Shown one piece after another: positions 18,114 to 27,771 of a stretch of 64,000 nt of DNA (positions are counted from its first letter, which is position 1; every line of letters starts with the position of its first letter). The notes under the pieces were generated by a model, which saw nothing but the letters and a program-made list of their open reading frames with translations, had not been told where the DNA came from and ran no database searches. Source of the stretch: Marinomonas profundi (lineage in GTDB: Bacteria; Pseudomonadota; Gammaproteobacteria; Pseudomonadales; Marinomonadaceae); the NCBI RefSeq assembly GCF_020694005.1, contig NZ_CP073013.1, positions 1,092,578-1,156,577 of the forward strand, written 5' to 3'. The position numbers and the translations under genes are program-made.

Positions 18114-19484
18114 CTACGCCACTTCCCGTGGCGAGGCAATGCGTTTGCCTTCATAACGACGTAAAACAATCTGGAAGCGGACGATTAGAATCGCGGCTAA
18201 CAAGGTTAATCCAGCGCCTAAACCAATGTAAAAACCCCGCAATGATAAGGTCTCGGCCCAAGGGCTGTAATGGGACAACCAAAAGCCAAACGGGATACTT
18301 AAGCCAAACAAAGACACAGCAAAGGCGATCATGGTTGAGCGCGTATCACGGAAGCCTCGTAGCGCTCCGGTGAACACGGTTTGCAACATATCGGGAAATT
18401 GGTAACAAGACGAGATCAATAAAATACTCGCCGCCAACGCCACGACTTCAGCATTGTTGCTGTAAATGTACGGGATCTGATCATGAAACAGCTGTGTAAT
18501 GGTAAAACAGATGCCCACGTATAAAAGCCCCAGCCAGACAATCACTCGAATACGCTTTCTAACGCCATCAACGCCTTCTTTCGACATGGCTTTTGCCACT
18601 ACAATCGCCGTCACTGCGCTCATTGCCATCATGGGCGTAAACAAGAAAGACGTGTAAGACATCACAATCTGGCCGCCGCCTAACGCCAAATCGCCAAACG
18701 ACGAAATCAGCCAAGTCATCGACGAAAACAGCCCCACTTCAAACGCAAAAGCAAAGCCCGCTGGCGCGCCAACGTTCAACAAAATGCCAAACTTACGCGT
18801 ATAGCGCCACACCAAGCGGGTAAATAAGGGCGCTTTATTAATAAAACGGTCATACACAAAAAACAAGGTCACCGCCAAATACAAAGACAAGGCAGACGCC
18901 AGCGCCGCGCCTTTAGCGCCCATTTCAGGAAAGCCGAAATGGCCAAAAATCAACACATAGTTGAATAACACATTCAACACTATCCCCAAGCTGGCGACAA
19001 ACAACGGAAAGCCTGGGCGCCCCGCCGCTTCAAATAAATTCTTGTACGCCGTCATCAGTGCCAACATAGGTAACGCTGGCGCAAAAATATACAAATACGC
19101 AATAGAAACCTGTCTTGTTTCCTCTTCTGTTGCCATAAGTCCAGCAAAATACGGCAAGAGAGTAACCGCGACCAAACTTGCCAACACCCCAAGCACAACC
19201 GACAAGCCAATGGCTTGTGACATATAAAGATTCACCAGTTTAGGTTGTCGACCATGTAAATGCCGCGTTACCAAGGGCGTAATACCAAACGTCAGTCCAA
19301 TCAAAAAACACCCTACTGGCAACCATAAACTCGACGCCAAACCCACCGCGGCCAAATGCAAGGCACTGTAATGCCCCAACATAATGGTATCCACCACGCT
19401 AATCGACAACTCCAGTGTCATCGTCAACACCATAGGAAACAACAAATGCAACACTTCTTTCAACACAGGAAAACGCTTAATCAC
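18114..19484 (-). CDS. MATE family multidrug efflux transporter
   Basis: A 456-residue inner-membrane protein with about twelve predicted helices in two similar halves, as in MATE (NorM-like) cation-coupled drug exporters. Family marks are FPMVLTMTLELSISVVDTIMLGHYS near the N-terminus (split: FPMVLTM, VVDTIMLGHYS), GVLASLVAV, and FEAAGRPGFPLFVASLGIVLN at about residue 160-180. Substrate cannot be told. Its last codons touch an inverted REP-like unit. Monocistronic, 70 bases from chrA on the same strand. Confidence 0.9.
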   Translation of the reverse strand: MIKRFPVLKEVLHLLFPMVLTMTLELSISVVDTIMLGHYSALHLAAVGLASSLWLPVGCFLIGLTFGITPLVTRHLHGRQPKLVNLYMSQAIGLSVVLGVLASLVAVTLLPYFAGLMATEEETRQVSIAYLYIFAPALPMLALMTAYKNLFEAAGRPGFPLFVASLGIVLNVLFNYVLIFGHFGFPEMGAKGAALASALSLYLAVTLFFVYDRFINKAPLFTRLVWRYTRKFGILLNVGAPAGFAFAFEVGLFSSMTWLISSFGDLALGGGQIVMSYTSFLFTPMMAMSAVTAIVVAKAMSKEGVDGVRKRIRVIVWLGLLYVGICFTITQLFHDQIPYIYSNNAEVVALAASILLISSCYQFPDMLQTVFTGALRGFRDTRSTMIAFAVSLFGLSIPFGFWLSHYSPWAETLSLRGFYIGLGAGLTLLAAILIVRFQIVLRRYEGKRIASPREVA

Positions 19485-19556
19485 ACATCACCACCGACTA
19501 TCCATAGAAAAACGCGCCATGCCTTTTATTAGCAAGCACTCGCACCATCACGGCCG

Positions 19557-20738
19557 TTACCAATAACCTTGCACCAGCCCAATAAAAACAAACACGCCAA
19601 TCACCTTAAAAATCGACGGTCGTTTGTATTTCAGCCACACAAAACCGGCCACAACAAAAATAACATCCCCTATACTGACCAAACTTGATGTCGCAATGGG
19701 ATGATACAAGGCCGCTATCAATATACCGACCACGGCGGCATTTAAGCTGCCAACGACACCGCGGCATCGTACATTGCTCGACAAACGCTGCCAGACATTC
19801 TGCGCACCTAACATCAACAATAAGCCGGACAAAAACACCGCCACCGTAGCCACGCCAGCCCAAAGCCAGATGTTTCCACCTTGTGGTGCCGCCGAAGCTC
19901 CCAGAAAACTGGCCATGGTGAACATAGGACCGGGCACCGCTTGTGCCGCCGCGTAGCCGACCAGCAAGTTGGCATCCGACACACGATCGGAAACAAAAGC
20001 CGACAGCATAGGCAACACCACATGCCCACCGCCAAACACTAAAGCCCCCGCTTGATAAAATTCAGCAAACAAACCACTAAGCCCAGTATCCAATACAAAA
20101 CTGAGCAAAAACAAAGCCCCCGCAAGCAGCACAAAGAACCCGGCAAATCTCACCTTAGGCAAAGGATCATCGTGACTCGTTGTCGAAGCGGATAGAAAAA
20201 AGCCCACACAAGCCGCAATGCACAACACCACTAAACTGGCAAAAGCCAATGGAAAAACAATCAGAAAAGCCGCACTCAATAGCGCCATCAACGCCATTGT
20301 TTTGCGCTGGCAAAACGACCGCCACATGCTGACACACGCATCCGCTACCACCACCACAGCGAGTAATTTTAACGCCTGTACCACGCCATCAAAAACGCCA
20401 TTGCCTTGCCAGTAATGCCCAAATTGCACCAATAACACCATGACCACAAAAGACGGCAAGGTAAAACCAACAAACGCGGCCAGACCGCCCATCCATCCTG
20501 CACGATGATAACCCAACGCAAAACCCACTTGGCTCGAACCAGGCCCTGGTACAATCTGGCTCAACGCTACCCATTGCGCATATTGAGCGTCACTCGCCCA
20601 TTGTTTGCGCTTAATAAAAGTCTGATTAAAGTAACCAAGATGGGCGGCAGGCCCACCAAAGCTGGTAAAACCCAACAGGAAAAAGGCGATAAACACCTCA
20701 AAGACACGATTGAAGTAGGGGCGTTGTTGGTCTGACAT
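19557..20738 (-). CDS. chrA: chromate transporter ChrA
   Basis: A 393-residue inner-membrane protein with two homologous CHR halves. The first has LGFTSFGGPAAHLGYF (about 18-33) and LSQIVPGPGSSQVGFALGY (about 54-72); the second has ALVFGGGHVVLPML and AQAVPGPMFTMASFLGA, the matching FGG and PGP motifs. Long-chain CHR proteins export chromate in exchange for protons or sulfate-like anions. The frame is intact. Ends 17 bases before mutY's stop on the same strand, so cotranscription after mutY is likely. Confidence 0.93.
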   Translation of the reverse strand: MSDQQRPYFNRVFEVFIAFFLLGFTSFGGPAAHLGYFNQTFIKRKQWASDAQYAQWVALSQIVPGPGSSQVGFALGYHRAGWMGGLAAFVGFTLPSFVVMVLLVQFGHYWQGNGVFDGVVQALKLLAVVVVADACVSMWRSFCQRKTMALMALLSAAFLIVFPLAFASLVVLCIAACVGFFLSASTTSHDDPLPKVRFAGFFVLLAGALFLLSFVLDTGLSGLFAEFYQAGALVFGGGHVVLPMLSAFVSDRVSDANLLVGYAAAQAVPGPMFTMASFLGASAAPQGGNIWLWAGVATVAVFLSGLLLMLGAQNVWQRLSSNVRCRGVVGSLNAAVVGILIAALYHPIATSSLVSIGDVIFVVAGFVWLKYKRPSIFKVIGVFVFIGLVQGYW

Positions 20739-20755
20739 AAAACAAAAGTCTCAAA

Positions 20756-21805
20756 TTAATTAATCTGTTCTAAGATACTTCTGACAGGCGCGGGTAAGCC
20801 TAGCGCCATCGCATCTTGCGGGCTAAACCACTGGTATTTATCGCCTTCCATCACGCCATTCACTGCAGCGACCTGAATCTGGCTGGGCACAATATCCAAA
20901 TGATAATGGCTAAAAGTATGTCGAAAAGGTGACAGGGGAATGACGCGTTTTACTTGGGTCGCAAAACGCTGCTCGGTGTGAAGCACGATGGATTCGTCCA
21001 ATGCCAGTTCCGGTAGGCTCCATAATCCCCCCCAAATCCCCGTCGACGGGCGTTTCTCCAACAACAGCTGCCCTTGGAGATTCACCAACACCAACAGCTG
21101 AATACTCTTCTCTGGCTTGGCGGCTTTTTTGGGCTTTCGAATAGGAAACTGAGTTGGATCTTGCGTACGTCGAGCTTGGCAATCTGCCTGTAAAGGACAC
21201 AATAAACATTGCGGTTTGGAACGAGTACACAGCGTGGCGCCCAAATCCATCATGGCTTGAGTATAATCGCCACAGCGCTCGCTCGGCATATAATATTCGG
21301 CTAAGTCCCACATGGCCTGTTCGGTTTTTTTATCACCGGGCCACGTTGGCACCGCATGAAAGCGCGCCAACACCCGCTTCACGTTGCCATCTAGAATCGC
21401 GGCTTGCACACCGCGCGAAATCGATAAAATCGCCGCCGCGGTTGAACGCCCAATCCCTGATAATTCACACACACCTTCAACGGTTTGCGGAAACTCACTG
21501 TCGAATTCATCCACCAGCCGTTGCGCCGCTTTGTGCATATTACGCGCCCGAGCGTAATAGCCTAAGCCACTCCAATGCGCCAACACCTCATCCTGATCTG
21601 CCGCCGCTAACGCCTCAACGCTTGGAAACGACGCCATAAATTTATGATAATAAGGAATCACTGTCGTCACTTGCGTTTGCTGCAGCATGATTTCCGAAAT
21701 CCAAACACGATAAGGCGTTTTATCGTCTTGCCAAGGCAAACTTTTACGCCCGTGCTCATCAAACCACGCTAAAACACGGGGCGCAAAATTCTCAACTGGT
21801 TGCAT
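20756..21805 (-). CDS. mutY: A/G-specific adenine DNA glycosylase MutY
   Basis: A 349-residue base-excision repair enzyme removing A opposite 8-oxoG. It has the helix-hairpin-helix GVCELSGIGRSTAAAIL (about 108-124), the catalytic Asp in the VKRVLARF region, the catalytic Glu in SEIMLQQTQVTTVIPYY (about 34-50), and the 4Fe-4S cysteines CTRSKPQCLLCPLQADC (about 191-207). The C-terminal NUDIX-like 8-oxoG recognition domain runs from about 235. yggX, a common downstream partner, is not adjacent. Between the AsmA-like gene and chrA on the same strand. Confidence 0.96.
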   Translation of the reverse strand: MQPVENFAPRVLAWFDEHGRKSLPWQDDKTPYRVWISEIMLQQTQVTTVIPYYHKFMASFPSVEALAAADQDEVLAHWSGLGYYARARNMHKAAQRLVDEFDSEFPQTVEGVCELSGIGRSTAAAILSISRGVQAAILDGNVKRVLARFHAVPTWPGDKKTEQAMWDLAEYYMPSERCGDYTQAMMDLGATLCTRSKPQCLLCPLQADCQARRTQDPTQFPIRKPKKAAKPEKSIQLLVLVNLQGQLLLEKRPSTGIWGGLWSLPELALDESIVLHTEQRFATQVKRVIPLSPFRHTFSHYHLDIVPSQIQVAAVNGVMEGDKYQWFSPQDAMALGLPAPVRSILEQIN

Positions 21806-21817
21806 GTATCTCTCACA

Positions 21818-24133
21818 TTAAAACAAGCTTTTTAGCTTATCTTTCAACTTCTCTTTTAGTCGTTCTTCCTCTGCTTGACGCTTCTCTTCCAGCTCTGCTT
21901 TTAATCGAGCTTTTTCGGCCTCAGCTTTGGTTTTTAGACGCGCTTTTTCGGCCTCTAGTTTTTCGGTAAGACGGGCTTTTTCTTCGGCCGCTTTTTGCGC
22001 CAACTCATCTTTCGCCAAATCGGCAAACAACTGCCCAAAGCCTTTTATGTCTGGGCGACACAGCCCCGCTGGGTCATCGCTAAACTGCCCTTTACAAACA
22101 ATAGGAAACGCCAACTTAATCACTTTTTCATTCACTCGACAGGCATTATCCAATGCGCTGCCCGCAATACCGACATTGGCTTGATAATCCAAAGAAGAGT
22201 CTGGCAATGACACCACGCCATTACCTGTTACCTGAATGCCCGCGGAGTTGATTTGCAAACCCGGTGTCGACACTTGGCCATTGACGATATAAGCCGGAAA
22301 GCGCAAGGTCTCAAACGGTGTATCAGGGCCAAATTGCTTTTCATCGATGCTCTCCTTACGAATCGCAGCAATGCCTTCGCAGACGGTTTTTGTCAGGTTG
22401 GTCCCCACTAAAGCGCCATTTTTTACTTCAATTAACAAGTCGCCTTGCAATCCTGACATAAGATCGTCAATTCGATTGCCACTGGTTTTGAGTTCGCCGT
22501 TTAGAAACGTTGCCCCAGCCACTTTATCCATGTCCATAAAATCCACCAATAAAGGCTGGATTTGTAGCGCACTAACTGTCGGCGTTAGGCTCAACACTGG
22601 CGTTTTACCCCGAACATCTAAACGCACATTCGATGACACCGTGCCCTTGTACAATTCTGCCTGCAAAGGTGAAACCAAAACCAAACCATTCGCCTGCGTG
22701 GAATCAAATTCTACTTTGTCAATTTTTAATTTTTTAACGATGATATTTTCAAACAGTATGCCCACATGGCCATTCAAACTGCGAATCAATTCGACGGGGA
22801 TTAACTCACCCGCAGCGGTCTCAGCGGTCTCAGCTCCCTCAACGCCCCCTTCTTGCGGCGCACTCGACACGGCCTCGCCCTGATTATCGACAGGCTCAAC
22901 GGGCGTCGGCAGGTAGCGATCTAGGTTTAAATTCGCCCCCGCCACATTGACATCCCAACGCAGCGGCGATAACGCCACCTCGGCATTCGCTTCGATGCTG
23001 GTATCATCCAAAATAATCGATATAGGCTGCGCCGTAATCGAATTCAAACTGCCTTCAAGGGTGACATTGGCCATCAGCTTAGTCAGTGCCGTGTCGTCAG
23101 ACATATCGGGCAGCGGCAGCTTTAAGCGTGTCATTAAGTAACGTGGATTAAATTCGCCTAGCGACACTACGGCAGAAAACTGTGGCTCGCTCAACACCTG
23201 ATAAGCCTGAATTTTGGCGTCTATGTTCACCCCAAGCACACTTAACGCCAAGCCTTCTATCAAGACATTTTCTTGTGGTAAATCAACATCAAGCGTCATC
23301 GCGCTCAACTTCGCGCTGAGTGGACTGGTTGGCAAGGCCTCACCTTCAAGCTCTGTTGATACAACCAGCGAATCCAGCGATAAAGATTCTCGCTCCGGAA
23401 ATACCGTCAGGTTGGCATTCAATGTGGCTTTCGCACTCATAGGCGACTGACCTTGCAAATCGCTCTGGGTCACAGCGATGTCCATCACCATAGGCCAGGC
23501 TTTATCCCATTGCACATCGTTTAGTTGTACATTTAGCGTGGCGTTAATAAGCTGTTTGGCTTGCTCATCGCGGTATTGCACTTGGGCGTTTTCAATGCGT
23601 AATTCGTCTAACTGAATATCGGGTAATTTGACTTTTCCAGTCGCGTTATTGGTGGCCGTATCAGCAACCGCGCTGGCGGTCGTATCTGAAGTGGCTGCAG
23701 GAGCACTTGGCGCATTGGCCGAACCGGCTTCAGACGTCTCGCTAGGCAAGTCGAGCTGCCAATTGCCTTGGCCTTGGGCATCTTTATTTAAGCTGGCTTT
23801 TAAATTCACCAAATTGACTTTATTGACCTGAATTTTCTGTTCCAACAATGGCAAGATCGCCAGACCAAATTCAGCGCGATCAAATTGCACTATTTCAGCG
23901 TCGGTACCGAGCGCCACGCCAATATTTTCTAGGCTAAGACCTAACCAAGGAAAAAACGACCAGCTAATATCGCCGTCTAAACGCAAACTAACATTGGCTT
24001 TTTCTAGCGCCACGCTTTTTAGTTCGTCTTTAAAATCATTAGGGTTGACGAACAACATAACGTACGCCAACAAAAGAACAACAATGGCCAACAAGCCCGC
24101 CACCAACAATGAAAGTCGCTTTACCCAAACCAT
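21818..24133 (-). CDS. AsmA family protein
   Basis: A 771-residue envelope protein from the start MVWVKRLSLL, which has AAGGAG 9 bases upstream; the 20-residue extension before it has no such site. One membrane segment lies near residues 5-27, then an AsmA-type repeating beta-rich region with NPNDFKDEL at the N-terminus and the C-terminal section with GALVGTNLTKTVCEGIAAIR and QVTGNGVVSLPDSSLDY. AsmA-like proteins are linked to lipid transport and outer-membrane assembly. The last about 70 residues are a charged Ala/Glu/Lys/Arg helix with the repeat EAEKARLK, which is unusual. Ends 12 bases before the mutY start. Confidence 0.88.
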   Translation of the reverse strand: MVWVKRLSLLVAGLLAIVVLLLAYVMLFVNPNDFKDELKSVALEKANVSLRLDGDISWSFFPWLGLSLENIGVALGTDAEIVQFDRAEFGLAILPLLEQKIQVNKVNLVNLKASLNKDAQGQGNWQLDLPSETSEAGSANAPSAPAATSDTTASAVADTATNNATGKVKLPDIQLDELRIENAQVQYRDEQAKQLINATLNVQLNDVQWDKAWPMVMDIAVTQSDLQGQSPMSAKATLNANLTVFPERESLSLDSLVVSTELEGEALPTSPLSAKLSAMTLDVDLPQENVLIEGLALSVLGVNIDAKIQAYQVLSEPQFSAVVSLGEFNPRYLMTRLKLPLPDMSDDTALTKLMANVTLEGSLNSITAQPISIILDDTSIEANAEVALSPLRWDVNVAGANLNLDRYLPTPVEPVDNQGEAVSSAPQEGGVEGAETAETAAGELIPVELIRSLNGHVGILFENIIVKKLKIDKVEFDSTQANGLVLVSPLQAELYKGTVSSNVRLDVRGKTPVLSLTPTVSALQIQPLLVDFMDMDKVAGATFLNGELKTSGNRIDDLMSGLQGDLLIEVKNGALVGTNLTKTVCEGIAAIRKESIDEKQFGPDTPFETLRFPAYIVNGQVSTPGLQINSAGIQVTGNGVVSLPDSSLDYQANVGIAGSALDNACRVNEKVIKLAFPIVCKGQFSDDPAGLCRPDIKGFGQLFADLAKDELAQKAAEEKARLTEKLEAEKARLKTKAEAEKARLKAELEEKRQAEEERLKEKLKDKLKSLF

Positions 24134-24175
24134 GACAGACTCCTTAATAAATTGACGCCACCCATCTCCCCCGTT

Positions 24176-24236
24176 AGCAGGAAAGAACATCAAGTTCTCC
24201 CCTTTAGCAGGGAAGAGCTAGAGTGGGGTTACTATT
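24176..24236. repeat. decayed copy of the CCCTTCCCC/AAGGGGAAGG repeat family
   Basis: TTCTCCCCTTTAGCAGGGAAGAGCTAGAGTGGGG, read in two parts TTCTCCCCTTTAGC and GGGAAGAGCTAGAGTGGGG, resembles a unit of the hairpin arrays at 42.6 kb and 60.1 kb. It lies upstream of the AsmA-like gene. Confidence 0.5.
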
Positions 24237-24429
24237 CCAAAAATATCACCCTATCATAGCATTCGAAGTAAGCATTTATCGACGCAATAGCAACAACTCA
24301 TCAAAAAACACCCAGACAAAGCATAGAAGCAAAAGAGCCGACGTTCTATAATGGGCAACTTATGTCATGCTCTTAATTATACAAAAAAGTGGCGACCCTT
24401 CGTCACAATCACGGTGGAGAAACCAATCA

Positions 24430-25023
24430 ATGTCCGATCGCATTGCCAGTGTCGAGCGCAATACACTTGAAACTCAGATCAAGGTGTCGATTAACTTAGA
24501 CGGTACCGGTAAATTCAACTGCGTCACAGGCGTCCCTTTTCTTGACCACATGCTTGAGCAAGTCGCCCGCCATGGACTAATTGACTTAGACATCCATGCC
24601 GTTGGCGATCTGCACATTGACGCTCACCATACCGTCGAAGATTTGGGCATCACCCTAGGTCAAGCGTTTGAAATTGCCGTAGGCGATAAAAAAGGCATCA
24701 AACGTTACGGTCATGCTTATGTTCCGTTAGACGAAGCCTTGTCGCGTGTGGTTATCGATTTTTCAGGCCGCCCAGGCCTAGAAATGCACGTACCTTTTAC
24801 CCGTGCTTCCGTGGGCGGCTTTGATGTGGATTTATTCTCCGAGTTCTTCCACGGTTTTATCAATCACGCCAAAGTCACCCTGCACCTAGACAACCTGCGT
24901 GGTAAAAACACCCACCACCAAGCGGAAACCATTTTCAAAGCCTTCGGTCGTGCATTGCGCATGGCATTAGAAGCTGACGAACGCATGGCGGGGCAAATGC
25001 CTTCCACTAAAGGCTCTTTGTAG
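24430..25023 (+). CDS. hisB: imidazoleglycerol-phosphate dehydratase HisB
   Basis: A 197-residue monofunctional dehydratase (sixth step of histidine synthesis), from the start [12 protein letters not shown] with GGAG upstream. It carries the metal-binding motifs [14 protein letters not shown] (about 36-49), [11 protein letters not shown] (about 66-76) and later [20 protein letters not shown] (split: [14 protein letters not shown]). Length matches the monofunctional family rather than the bifunctional E. coli enzyme. First gene of a hisB-hisH-hisF set. Confidence 0.96.
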   Translation: MSDRIASVERNTLETQIKVSINLDGTGKFNCVTGVPFLDHMLEQVARHGLIDLDIHAVGDLHIDAHHTVEDLGITLGQAFEIAVGDKKGIKRYGHAYVPLDEALSRVVIDFSGRPGLEMHVPFTRASVGGFDVDLFSEFFHGFINHAKVTLHLDNLRGKNTHHQAETIFKAFGRALRMALEADERMAGQMPSTKGSL

Positions 25024-25035
25024 GATTCTCTTAGC

Positions 25036-25728
25036 ATGAACAATAAGAGTGTGGACAATAAGAGTATGAGTGAGATGAAAAAATCCACCGTCGCTGTGAT
25101 CGACTATGGCATGGGCAACCTTCACTCGGTTGCCAAAGCCCTTGAACACGTGGCGGATGAAAACACCTCAGTGGTGGTAACCAGCGATCCCGCGGTGATT
25201 GAAGCAGCGGATCGAGTATTGCTGCCCGGCGTTGGCGCGATTCGTGATTGCATCGGCGAAATGCACAATGCAGGACTGGTTCCGAGTATTCGTAAAGCCA
25301 TGGCGGAAAAACCTTTTCTGGCCATTTGCGTGGGCATTCAATCTTTGATGTCCCACAGCGAAGAAAACGGCGGTGTCGATTGTTTAAATCATTTTCAAGG
25401 CAACGCCCTGTTCTTTGGCGAAACCCACACAGACCATGACGGCAGCAAGCTAAAAGTGCCACACATGGGCTGGAATCAGGTTACACAAACGATCAACCAC
25501 CCGCTTTGGGCGGGCATTCCAGACAACGCGCGCTTTTACTTTGTGCACAGCTTTTATGTGGTGCCTGAAAACAAAAGTGAAGTCGCGGGCACCTGTGACT
25601 ATGGTCTGGAGTTCTGTGTTGCCCTTGCTCGAAACAATGTCTTCGCGGTGCAGTTTCACCCAGAAAAAAGCCATAAAGACGGCCTTCAGCTTTATAAAAA
25701 CTTCCTTCACTGGGATGGCAAGCCATAA
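25036..25728 (+). CDS. hisH: imidazole glycerol phosphate synthase glutaminase subunit HisH
   Basis: A 230-residue class I glutaminase supplying ammonia to HisF. It has [12 protein letters not shown] near the N-terminus, the nucleophile Cys in [12 protein letters not shown] (about 94-105) and the His-Glu pair in [13 protein letters not shown] (about 206-218). The first 14 residues contain a short repeat (NNKSVDNKS) and the native start may be an inner ATG at 25066 or 25075; the outer ATG has AGGA about 10 bases upstream. 12 bases after hisB. Confidence 0.94.
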   Translation: MNNKSVDNKSMSEMKKSTVAVIDYGMGNLHSVAKALEHVADENTSVVVTSDPAVIEAADRVLLPGVGAIRDCIGEMHNAGLVPSIRKAMAEKPFLAICVGIQSLMSHSEENGGVDCLNHFQGNALFFGETHTDHDGSKLKVPHMGWNQVTQTINHPLWAGIPDNARFYFVHSFYVVPENKSEVAGTCDYGLEFCVALARNNVFAVQFHPEKSHKDGLQLYKNFLHWDGKP

Positions 25729-25782
25729 CAGCGTACATGCAAACAATAGCCATGCTAAAAAACAGACATTAGGAGCCATTTC

Positions 25783-26556
25783 ATGGGCTTAGCAAAACGT
25801 ATTATTCCTTGCCTTGATGTAGACAATGGCCGCGTAGTCAAAGGCGTTCAATTCGTCGACATTCGTGACGCCGGCGACCCAGTGGAAGTGGCCAAACGCT
25901 ACAACGAACAAGGCGCGGATGAGATTACCTTTCTCGACATCACCGCCAGTTCTGATGACCGCGCAACCACCGTTCACATGGTTGAAGCCATTGCCAGCCA
26001 AGTGTTTATTCCTCTGACCGTTGGCGGCGGCATTCGCACCTGCGAAGACATTCGTCGCATGCTCAACGCCGGTGCAGACAAAGTCGGCATCAACACCGCC
26101 GCGGTATTCAATCCAGAATTTGTTCGTGAAGCCGCACAACGCTTTGGCTCGCAATGTATCGTTGTCGCCATTGATGCGAAAAAAGTCAGCGCCGCAGGCG
26201 AGCCAGACAAGTGGGAAATATTCACCCATGGCGGCCGCAAACCAACCGGGCTAGACGCGGTGGAATGGGCGAAAAAAATGGTCGCATACGGCGCAGGGGA
26301 AATTCTCCTCACCAGCATGGACAGAGACGGCACGAAAAATGGCTTTGATCTGGGCGTAACGCGTGCCATCAGTGAAGCGGTTCACGTTCCAGTCATCGCC
26401 TCTGGCGGCGTTGGCAACCTAGATCACCTTGTTGATGGCGTTATCAAAGGCAAAGCCGATGCGGTGCTAGCAGCGAGTATTTTCCATTTTGGCGAATACA
26501 GCATTCAACAAGCCAAACAACGCATGATCGATGCAGGCATAGAAATGCGCTTGTAG
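25783..26556 (+). CDS. hisF: imidazole glycerol phosphate synthase cyclase subunit HisF
   Basis: A 257-residue TIM barrel that with HisH makes IGP and AICAR. Marks are [20 protein letters not shown] (catalytic Asp of the first strand), [27 protein letters not shown] and the second catalytic Asp in [21 protein letters not shown] lies 7 bases before the ATG. It follows hisH after only 54 bases, leaving no room for hisA, which normally sits here in pseudomonads and relatives. Confidence 0.96.
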   Translation: MGLAKRIIPCLDVDNGRVVKGVQFVDIRDAGDPVEVAKRYNEQGADEITFLDITASSDDRATTVHMVEAIASQVFIPLTVGGGIRTCEDIRRMLNAGADKVGINTAAVFNPEFVREAAQRFGSQCIVVAIDAKKVSAAGEPDKWEIFTHGGRKPTGLDAVEWAKKMVAYGAGEILLTSMDRDGTKNGFDLGVTRAISEAVHVPVIASGGVGNLDHLVDGVIKGKADAVLAASIFHFGEYSIQQAKQRMIDAGIEMRL

Positions 26557-26660
26557 GCGCTGTCAGCGAAAGTTGGATAAGCCTTGTAGGCCTGATGAGG
26601 GAGGTACGACCGTTATCAGGCGTTGAAGCACGCGGAAGGCAGGCGTGTGACGTTATTTAG
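26557..26660. repeat. REP-like unit after hisF
   Basis: TTGTAGGCCTGATGAGGGAGG and a matching TTATCAGGCG arm (about 26586-26625) are preceded by a GCTGTCAGCGAAAGTTGGATAAG tail, here read as GCTGTCAGCGAAAG. The same block recurs at about 31490 and 38625. Confidence 0.8.
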
Positions 26661-26664
26661 CCGA

Positions 26665-26804
26665 CAATGGGTTGATTACATTGTTTTTGTAGGTCGCGGC
26701 TTTAGCCCGACAATGGGTTGATTTACATTGTTTTTGTAGGTCGCGGCTTTAGCCCGACAATGGGTTGATTTACATTGTTTTTGTAGGTCGCGGCTTTAGC
26801 CCGA
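26665..26804. repeat. 47-bp tandem repeat, three copies, of the GTAGGTCG repeat family
   Basis: Copies start at 26665 (46 bases, one T missing), 26711 and 26758. Each contains CAATGGGTTGATTTACATTG, GTAGGTCGCGGC and TTTAGCCCGA. The GGC-TTTA-GCC core is a small palindrome. From 26807 to the first tRNA (26986) I see no gene or repeat. Confidence 0.95.
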
Positions 26805-26985
26805 CAAGGCGTAATTTGTCGGCATACTCTTTTTAAGGGCAAAACAGGACAGAATTCATCTCACGATCAATCAAAATCGACGCAGCAAAATACACTAGCG
26901 AATTTAGAAAAGACATTTAGTCACATAAAGACAATGCAGATTGAACATTTTGAATGGGTAATCGAAAAGAAACCAGAAGAGAAAA

Positions 26986-27061
26986 TGGTGGGTCGTACTG
27001 GATTCGAACCAGTGACCAATTGATTAAAAGTCAACTGCTCTACCAACTGAGCTAACGACCC
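26986..27061 (-). tRNA. tRNA-Lys (TTT), copy 1
   Basis: 76 nt, anticodon TTT in TTGACTTTTAATCAA, acceptor GGGTCGT with ACGACCC, encoded CCA. Same sequence as the Lys gene at 27277. Last gene of the cluster in the direction of transcription. Confidence 0.97.
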
Positions 27062-27089
27062 GCTCATAATTTTTTGCTTAGCAACCTAA

Positions 27090-27166
27090 TGGTCGGAGTA
27101 GAGAGATTCGAACTCCCGACATCCTGCTCCCAAAGCAGGCGCGCTACCAGACTGCGCTATACTCCG
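27090..27166 (-). tRNA. tRNA-Pro (TGG), copy 1
   Basis: 77 nt, anticodon TGG in CCTGCTTTGGGAGCAGG, acceptor CGGAGTA with TACTCCG, encoded CCA. It differs from the copy at 27470 by a base in the T stem (AGTTCGAATCTCT versus GGTTCGAATCCCT). Confidence 0.97.
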
Positions 27167-27167
27167 A

Positions 27168-27243
27168 TGGCTCCTCGAACTGGACTCGAACCAGTGACCC
27201 AATGATTAACAGTCATTTGCTCTACCAACTGAGCTATCGAGGA
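27168..27243 (-). tRNA. tRNA-Asn (GTT), copy 1
   Basis: 76 nt, anticodon GTT in ATGACTGTTAATCAT, acceptor TCCTCGA, encoded CCA. One base from the neighbouring Pro gene. Confidence 0.97.
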
Positions 27244-27276
27244 ATGAATCAGGCTGTGCAGAATTTATGTGATAGT

Positions 27277-27352
27277 TGGTGGGTCGTACTGGATTCGAAC
27301 CAGTGACCAATTGATTAAAAGTCAACTGCTCTACCAACTGAGCTAACGACCC
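27277..27352 (-). tRNA. tRNA-Lys (TTT), copy 2
   Basis: 76 nt and identical to the Lys gene at 26986. Upstream is tRNA-His. Confidence 0.97.
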
Positions 27353-27367
27353 AACTATCAGAAGTAA

Positions 27368-27444
27368 TGGGGTGGACGATGGGGCTCGAACCCACGACCG
27401 ATGGAATCACAATCCATAGCTCTACCGACTGAGCTACGCCCACC
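27368..27444 (-). tRNA. tRNA-His (GTG)
   Basis: 77 nt including the encoded extra G at -1, which pairs with C73. Anticodon GTG in ATGGATTGTGATTCCAT, encoded CCA. Confidence 0.97.
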
Positions 27445-27469
27445 ATTACAAAAGAGGCGATAAAATTAA

Positions 27470-27546
27470 TGGTCGGAGTAGAGGGATTCGAACCCCCGAC
27501 ATCCTGCTCCCAAAGCAGGCGCGCTACCAGACTGCGCTATACTCCG
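27470..27546 (-). tRNA. tRNA-Pro (TGG), copy 2
   Basis: 77 nt, anticodon TGG, with a fully paired T stem, unlike the downstream copy at 27090. Confidence 0.97.
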
Positions 27547-27547
27547 A

Positions 27548-27623
27548 TGGCTCCTCGAACTGGACTCGAACCAGTGACCCAATGATTAACAGTCATTTGC
27601 TCTACCAACTGAGCTATCGAGGA
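27548..27623 (-). tRNA. tRNA-Asn (GTT), copy 2
   Basis: 76 nt and identical to the Asn gene at 27168; again one base from a Pro gene. Confidence 0.97.
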
Positions 27624-27664
27624 ACTAATTTTATCTTTGCTGCAACACACTTCCCGAAGGAAGA

Positions 27665-27755
27665 TGGCGGAGGAGGAGAGATTCGAACTCTCGGTAGGCT
27701 ATTAACCTACGCCAGTTTTCAAGACTGGTGCATTAAACCGCTCTGCCACCCCTCC
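27665..27755 (-). tRNA. tRNA-Ser (TGA)
   Basis: 91 nt class II tRNA with a long variable arm. Anticodon TGA in CCAGTCTTGAAAACTGG, acceptor GGAGGGG, encoded CCA. First gene of the minus-strand tRNA operon Ser-Asn-Pro-His-Lys-Asn-Pro-Lys. Confidence 0.97.
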
Positions 27756-27771
27756 GTTGCGAGCGAGGTGT

